A stretch of 64,000 nt of DNA. Source: Fen-455 sp050012675. GTDB lineage: Bacteria > Actinomycetota > Acidimicrobiia > Acidimicrobiales > Bog-793. Below, one piece after another: positions 60,259 to 64,000 of this stretch. Made by a program: the position numbers and the translations under genes. The notes below the pieces were generated by a model. It was not told the DNA's origin. It saw only the letters and a program-made list of their open reading frames with translations, and did no database searches. Location of the stretch: contig JBEKGS010000003.1 of assembly GCA_050012675.1 (NCBI GenBank), positions 1-64,000 on the forward strand. Direction: 5' to 3'. The first letter of the stretch is position 1. Each line of letters starts with the position of its first letter.

Positions 60259-61824
60259 ATGGCAAGGATCCTTGTGACCGAGACGCTGTCACCCCGCGGG
60301 CTCGAGCTCATGGCGGGCGAGGGCCACGACATCGACGTGCGGTTGTCGCTCACGCCCCCGGAGCTCCTCGAGGCAGTGGCCGGGGCCCGGGCACTCGTAA
60401 TTCGTTCCGCCACCCGTGTGACCGCCGAGGTCATCGAGGCCGGACGCGAGCTGATCGCGGTCGGACGTGCCGGCGTGGGGCTCGACAACGTGGACATCGC
60501 CGCGGCCACGCGCCGCGGCGTGATGGTCGTGAACGCCCCGGAGTCGAACATTCTCTCGGCCGCCGAGCACGCCATCGCGCTCATGCTCGCCCAGGCCCGC
60601 AACATCCCCCAGGCCCACGCCGCCCTCGTCCAGGGACGCTGGGAGCGCTCCAAGTGGGAAGGCGTCGAGCTGCACGGCAAGACTCTCGGGATCCTCGGCC
60701 TCGGTCACGTCGGCTCGCTCGTGGCCCAACGGGCCGCATCTTTCGGGATGCGCCTTGTCGCGTACGACCCCTACGTGACCGGTGAACGGGCACGGACGAT
60801 GGGAGTCGAGCTTCTCGGGCTCGACGAGCTCTTCGCCGCAGCCGACTTCGTGAGCATCCACCTGCCGAAGTCTGCTGAGACCATCGGCCTTGTCGGAAAA
60901 GAGCTGCTTGCCAAGGCCAAGCCCGGCATCCGCATCGTGAACGCCGCCCGGGGCGCCATCTTGGACGAGGAGGCACTTGCCGGCGCCATCGCCTCCGGGC
61001 AGGTTGCCGGTGCGGCGCTCGACGTGTTCTCCACAGAACCGTGCACGTCCTCGCCCTTGTTCGAGCTTGCCCAGGTGGTCGTGACTCCGCACCTCGGCGC
61101 CAGCACGGCCGAGGCGCAGGACAAGGCCGGCGAGCAGATCGCCGAACAGATCGTGCTCGCCTTGCGGGGCGAGTTCGTGCCCTATGCCGTCAACGTCCCT
61201 GCCACGGCCGCCTCCGAGACCGTGCGCTGCTATATCGGTGTCGCCGAACGGCTGGGCCGCCTGCTGGCGGCGCTGTGCGAAGGTGTGCCGGACCACCTCG
61301 AAGTCGCCTACCAGGGAGACCTTGCAGCCGAGGACACGCGGATCCTCACGCTCTCGGCACTGAAGGGGATCTTCGCGACCGCCATCGAGGAGCCCGTCTC
61401 GTACGTCAACGTCCCGCACTTCGCCAAGGACCGGGGTCTTGAGGTGCGCGAGTCCTCGACGACGGTGGCGGGCGACTATCTGAGCCAGGTGACTCTGGGC
61501 GGTGGCGGCCACAAGGTCTCGGGCACGCTCGGCTGGACGGGAACAGAGCGCATCGTCATGGTCGACGACCACGCCGTAGAGCTCCCCTTCGATCCCAACT
61601 TGCTGATCGTGCGCAACGACGACCGTCCCGGCATGATCGGGCTCGTCGGCTCGGCCCTCGGCGATGTCGGGGTCAGCATCACGAACATGGCCGTCGGCCA
61701 GACCTCCGGCGGCGGTACTGCCCTCATGGTGCTCTCCACGGATCGTCCCGTGCCGCCCGAGGTGATCGGACGCGTCGGGGCGGCGGCCGGCATCCTCGAG
61801 ATCCACAGCGTCGCCGGCGCCTAG
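60259..61824 (+). CDS. serA: D-3-phosphoglycerate dehydrogenase
   Basis: First step of serine synthesis, 521 aa, the long type with an intervening (ASB) domain and a C-terminal ACT domain. NAD loop LGILGLGHVGSLVAQRAASFG, VGRAGVGLDNVDIAAAT, GIRIVNAARGAILDEEAL and the Glu/His pair in PHLGASTAEAQ. The ACT segment LLIVRNDDRPGMIGLVGSAL is the serine feedback site in mycobacterial SerA. Confidence 0.96.
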   Translation: MARILVTETLSPRGLELMAGEGHDIDVRLSLTPPELLEAVAGARALVIRSATRVTAEVIEAGRELIAVGRAGVGLDNVDIAAATRRGVMVVNAPESNILSAAEHAIALMLAQARNIPQAHAALVQGRWERSKWEGVELHGKTLGILGLGHVGSLVAQRAASFGMRLVAYDPYVTGERARTMGVELLGLDELFAAADFVSIHLPKSAETIGLVGKELLAKAKPGIRIVNAARGAILDEEALAGAIASGQVAGAALDVFSTEPCTSSPLFELAQVVVTPHLGASTAEAQDKAGEQIAEQIVLALRGEFVPYAVNVPATAASETVRCYIGVAERLGRLLAALCEGVPDHLEVAYQGDLAAEDTRILTLSALKGIFATAIEEPVSYVNVPHFAKDRGLEVRESSTTVAGDYLSQVTLGGGGHKVSGTLGWTGTERIVMVDDHAVELPFDPNLLIVRNDDRPGMIGLVGSALGDVGVSITNMAVGQTSGGGTALMVLSTDRPVPPEVIGRVGAAAGILEIHSVAGA

Positions 61825-61829
61825 CGGCG

Positions 61830-62339
61830 GTGACAGACCTCAGCGCCGAGCACTTCCGCCAGGTGATGGCGCATGTGCCGACGAGCGTTGCGGTCGTCGC
61901 CGGGGTCGTGGGGGGCCGCCCGAAGGGCCTGTCGGTGGGCACCTTCGTCCCGGTCTCGCTCGAGCCCCCGCTCGTAGGGTTCTTCGTCTCCACGACCTCG
62001 AAGAGCTGGCCGCCCATCAACTCGACCGGGTCGTTCTGCGTCAGCGTGCTGGGTCGCGACCAGGCCGAGATCTCGTCGCGCTTTGCAGTGAGCGAGGCCG
62101 ACAAGTTCGAAGGCGTCCAATGGCATCCGGCGCCTTCGGGCAACCCGGTGCTCGTGGGGGCCGTCGCCTTTGTGGACTGCGAGATAGAGCGCGTACTTGA
62201 GACCGGTGACCACATGCTCGTGCTCGGGCGGGTGCGCGAGATGGGGGTCGAGACGGGCCAGACGCCCCTGGTCCACCACCGCAGCGGCTACCGCGCGGTC
62301 GCGGGGGGCGACGAGCCCACCGCCGGAGTCGAGGGCTGA
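61830..62339 (+). CDS. Flavin reductase-like FMN-binding protein
   Basis: 169-aa flavin-reductase split-barrel protein, like the reductase components of two-component monooxygenases. HVPTSVAVVAG, GLSVGTFVPVSLEPPLVGFFV and GSFCVSVLGRDQ are family segments, with ALVDCEIE-like AFVDCEIERV and the C-terminal HHRSGYRAV. GTG start 5 nt after serA, so probably co-transcribed; the electron acceptor or partner oxygenase is not visible. Confidence 0.85.
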   Translation: MTDLSAEHFRQVMAHVPTSVAVVAGVVGGRPKGLSVGTFVPVSLEPPLVGFFVSTTSKSWPPINSTGSFCVSVLGRDQAEISSRFAVSEADKFEGVQWHPAPSGNPVLVGAVAFVDCEIERVLETGDHMLVLGRVREMGVETGQTPLVHHRSGYRAVAGGDEPTAGVEG

Positions 62340-62359
62340 GGCGTTCGGCGGCGCCAGGC

Positions 62360-62388
62360 TTGACGGATACTGAGCTGTCCACCACAAT
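62360..62388 (+). promoter_or_regulatory. Candidate leuA promoter
   Basis: TTGACG (62360-62365, 5/6), a 17-nt spacer and CACAAT (62383-62388, 4/6). Transcription would start at or just before the leader ATG at 62399. Confidence 0.65.
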
Positions 62389-62398
62389 CACTGGTGAC

Positions 62399-62440
62399 AT
62401 GACGAACGAGCGGTTCATCCGGGTCCTCCTCCTTACCTGA
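62399..62440 (+). CDS. Attenuation leader peptide for leuA (13 aa)
   Basis: ATG-started frame encoding MTNERFIRVLLLT, stop TGA. Residues 9-12 are Val-Leu-Leu-Leu, with Leu codons CTC CTC CTT. It begins 10 nt after the candidate -10, so it would be nearly leaderless. Two hairpins follow, the second with six T. The CCTCC of the Leu codons can pair with the GGAGG arm of the terminator, offering a mechanism for competition. Confidence 0.75.
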   Translation: MTNERFIRVLLLT

Positions 62441-62441
62441 C

Positions 62442-62465
62442 GGCGAGCGCCCTTCCGCGCTCGCC
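62442..62465 (+). promoter_or_regulatory. First hairpin of the leuA leader
   Basis: GGCGAGCGC, loop CCTTCC, GCGCTCGCC: perfect 9-bp stem directly after the leader stop codon. Likely a pause or protector hairpin. Confidence 0.65.
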
Positions 62466-62469
62466 AACG

Positions 62470-62499
62470 CCTCCTGCGCCTCAGGCCAGGAGGTTTTTT
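62470..62499 (+). terminator. Attenuator terminator upstream of leuA
   Basis: CCTCCTG-C-GCC, loop TCA, GGC-CAGGAGG, then TTTTTT. Ten base pairs with one bulged C and a six-T run, 80 nt before leuA. Confidence 0.85.
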
Positions 62500-62578
62500 G
62501 TTGGCCGGGCGCGGTCTCGGTGCGCCACGACGCCTGGCGGGAGACGGACCCGGCTGCGCCTCGACAATGGAGCGAGCG

Positions 62579-64000
62579 ATGAGCGACAAGGTGGTCATCT
62601 TCGACACGACACTGCGCGACGGCGAGCAGTCACCGGGGATCTCCCTCGATCCCGGCGAGAAGCTCGAGATCGCCGAGCAACTCTCGCGCCTCGGTGTCGA
62701 CTACATCGAGGCCGGCTTCCCGGTCTCGAGCCAGGGCGACTTCGACGCCGTGCAGGCGATCGCCCGCACGGTCGAGGGCCCTGTGATCGCGGGCCTTTCC
62801 CGGACCCAGCTCGCCGACGTGGACCGGTGCTACGAGGCACTGCGCGACGCCGAGCGCAACCGTATCCACGTGTTCATCTCGACCAGCCCCAGCCACATGG
62901 AGCACATGTTGAAGATGAACGAGGACCAGGTGCTCGAGGCCGTGCGCATGGGCGTCTCACGAGCCCGCGAGCACACCGCGGACGTCGAGTTCTCGCCCCA
63001 GGACGCCACGCGCACCCCGCTCGACTTCATGCTCGAGGTGCTGGCCGCCGCAGTCGAGGCGGGCGCCAGCACCTTGAACATCCCCGACACCGTCGGCTAC
63101 GGGATCCCCTGGGACTACGGCGACCTGCTCACTCACGTCCGGGCGGAGGTGGCGGGCGACTACGTGATCTCGACGCACTGCCACAACGACCTCGGTCTCG
63201 CCGTGGCCAACAGCCTGTCGGGGGTGCGCGCGGGCGCCCGGCAGGTGGAGGTCTGCGTGAACGGCCTGGGCGAGCGCGCCGGCAACGCCGCGCTCGAGGA
63301 AGTGGTCATGGCGCTCAAGATCAGGGCAGACCTTTTCCCGGGGCTCGAGACGGGCGTGAGGACGAGGGAGCTGGCCCGCACGAGCCGGATGGTGGCACGC
63401 CTGACCGGCTACCAGGTCCAGTGGAACAAGGCGGTCGTGGGCAAGAACGCTTTCGCCCATGAGTCGGGCATCCACCAGCACGGCGTGCTCAAGGAGCGTT
63501 CGACCTACGAGATCATCGACGCGGATTCGGTCGGCCAGGAGGGCGGCCAGATCATTCTCGGCAAGCACACCGGACGCCACGCCTTCGCGGACACGCTCTC
63601 CAAGCTCGGCTTGAAGGTCCGGGGCGAGGCCCTGGACGCGGCGTTCACCCGCTTCAAGGAGCTGGCCGACCGCAAGGTGAAACTGACCGACGCCGACCTG
63701 GAGGCAATCGTGGCCGAGGAGCTCGGAACCGCGCTCGAGGAGGGCTTCGTGCTCGACGTGCTGGACGTGCAGGGCGGGACGGCCGGGATGCCGCGGGCGA
63801 GGGTCGTGCTCAGCCGGGACGGCCGCAAGTCCGAGGCCGTAGCGGAGGGCGACGGGATGATCGACGCCACATGCAAGGCGATCAAGCAGGCGACCGGGAT
63901 CGACGCGAAGCTCACGGACTTCAACGTCTCCTCGGTCACAGGCGGCATCGACGCCCTCGGTGACGTCGTGATCCAGCTCGAGGCCGACGGCGTGCGGGCC
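62579..64000 (+). CDS. leuA: 2-isopropylmalate synthase (3' end outside window)
   Basis: Claisen-type condensation of acetyl-CoA with 2-ketoisovalerate, the first leucine-specific step. The frame is open from the ATG at 62579 to the window edge (474 codons). VIFDTTLRDGEQSPGI, the metal-binding STHCHNDLGLAVANS and NAFAHESGIHQHGVLKERSTYE are clear. The C-terminal leucine-sensing domain has begun (LDVLDVQGGTAGMPRARVVL) and is cut off. TGGAG lies 6 nt before the ATG; an in-frame ATG at 62567 lacks a good site. Probably controlled by the leader at 62399-62499. Confidence 0.96.
   Translation, partial: MSDKVVIFDTTLRDGEQSPGISLDPGEKLEIAEQLSRLGVDYIEAGFPVSSQGDFDAVQAIARTVEGPVIAGLSRTQLADVDRCYEALRDAERNRIHVFISTSPSHMEHMLKMNEDQVLEAVRMGVSRAREHTADVEFSPQDATRTPLDFMLEVLAAAVEAGASTLNIPDTVGYGIPWDYGDLLTHVRAEVAGDYVISTHCHNDLGLAVANSLSGVRAGARQVEVCVNGLGERAGNAALEEVVMALKIRADLFPGLETGVRTRELARTSRMVARLTGYQVQWNKAVVGKNAFAHESGIHQHGVLKERSTYEIIDADSVGQEGGQIILGKHTGRHAFADTLSKLGLKVRGEALDAAFTRFKELADRKVKLTDADLEAIVAEELGTALEEGFVLDVLDVQGGTAGMPRARVVLSRDGRKSEAVAEGDGMIDATCKAIKQATGIDAKLTDFNVSSVTGGIDALGDVVIQLEADGVRA

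Noticed and set aside
1..64000. CRISPR arrays, insertion sequences, phage genes, toxin-antitoxin or defence systems
   Set aside because: No spaced direct repeats, transposase or integrase motifs, or atypical gene clusters were found; the window is core chromosome.

Overview
The window is a gene-dense, high-GC stretch of a bacterial chromosome made up almost entirely of core metabolism and housekeeping genes. GTG and TTG starts are frequent, and 4-base ATGA/GTGA overlaps between neighbours are common. The gene content points to an actinobacterium: an F420-type luciferase-like oxidoreductase, a mycobacterial-type ATP synthase with two b subunits and an over-long delta, a PASTA-domain Ser/Thr kinase, MurA with Asp in place of the catalytic Cys, GatCAB, and TreS with a maltokinase-like partner. 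The unfused b'/delta pair and overall gene order suggest a deep-branching class such as Acidimicrobiia, but that placement is inference. I see no mobile element, phage gene, CRISPR array or rRNA.

Layout. 1-9.1 kb: tail of a probable ABC transporter ATPase, an aldo/keto reductase, tRNA-Arg(CCG), argS-lysA-hom-thrC, then a cellulose-synthase-like glycosyltransferase with a PilZ domain. 9.1-17.1 kb: rho behind a long structured leader, rpmE, a divergent flavodoxin gene, prfA-prmC-tsaC, rpiB, glyA. 17.2-25.5 kb: the complete F1Fo ATP synthase operon. 25.5-34 kb: F420-type oxidoreductase, a 2H-phosphoesterase/GNAT fusion, murA-meaB (minus strand), treS with a degenerate maltokinase-like gene, galT. 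34-45 kb: small membrane protein, secreted lipoprotein hydrolase, cysteine desulfurase, mnmA, zinc alcohol dehydrogenase, ligA, PASTA kinase, SDR, SCP2 protein. 45-49.7 kb: esterase-gatC-gatA-gatB and a HIT protein. 49.7-64 kb: branched-chain and serine biosynthesis (ilvD, ilvB-ilvN-ilvC, serC, an aspartate-type aminotransferase, serA, leuA), with a nucleoside-phosphorylase-like gene, a secreted protein, a glycosyltransferase and a flavin reductase between them.

The most interesting signals are regulatory. Both ilvB and leuA are preceded by a tiny reading frame rich in branched-chain codons (…LVLIT and …VLLLT) followed by a hairpin-plus-T-run terminator, the layout of ribosome-mediated attenuation. 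At least eight genes have a TANNNT-like hexamer exactly 6 nt before the start codon, and several more lie at 7-10 nt, which indicates widespread leaderless transcription and helps fix start codons (murA, hom, mnmA, rpiB and others). Protein-level oddities include a delta subunit with an apparently duplicated N-terminal domain next to an unfused b', Met at the bedaquiline-site Ala63 position of subunit c, and a maltokinase homologue lacking its metal-binding motif.
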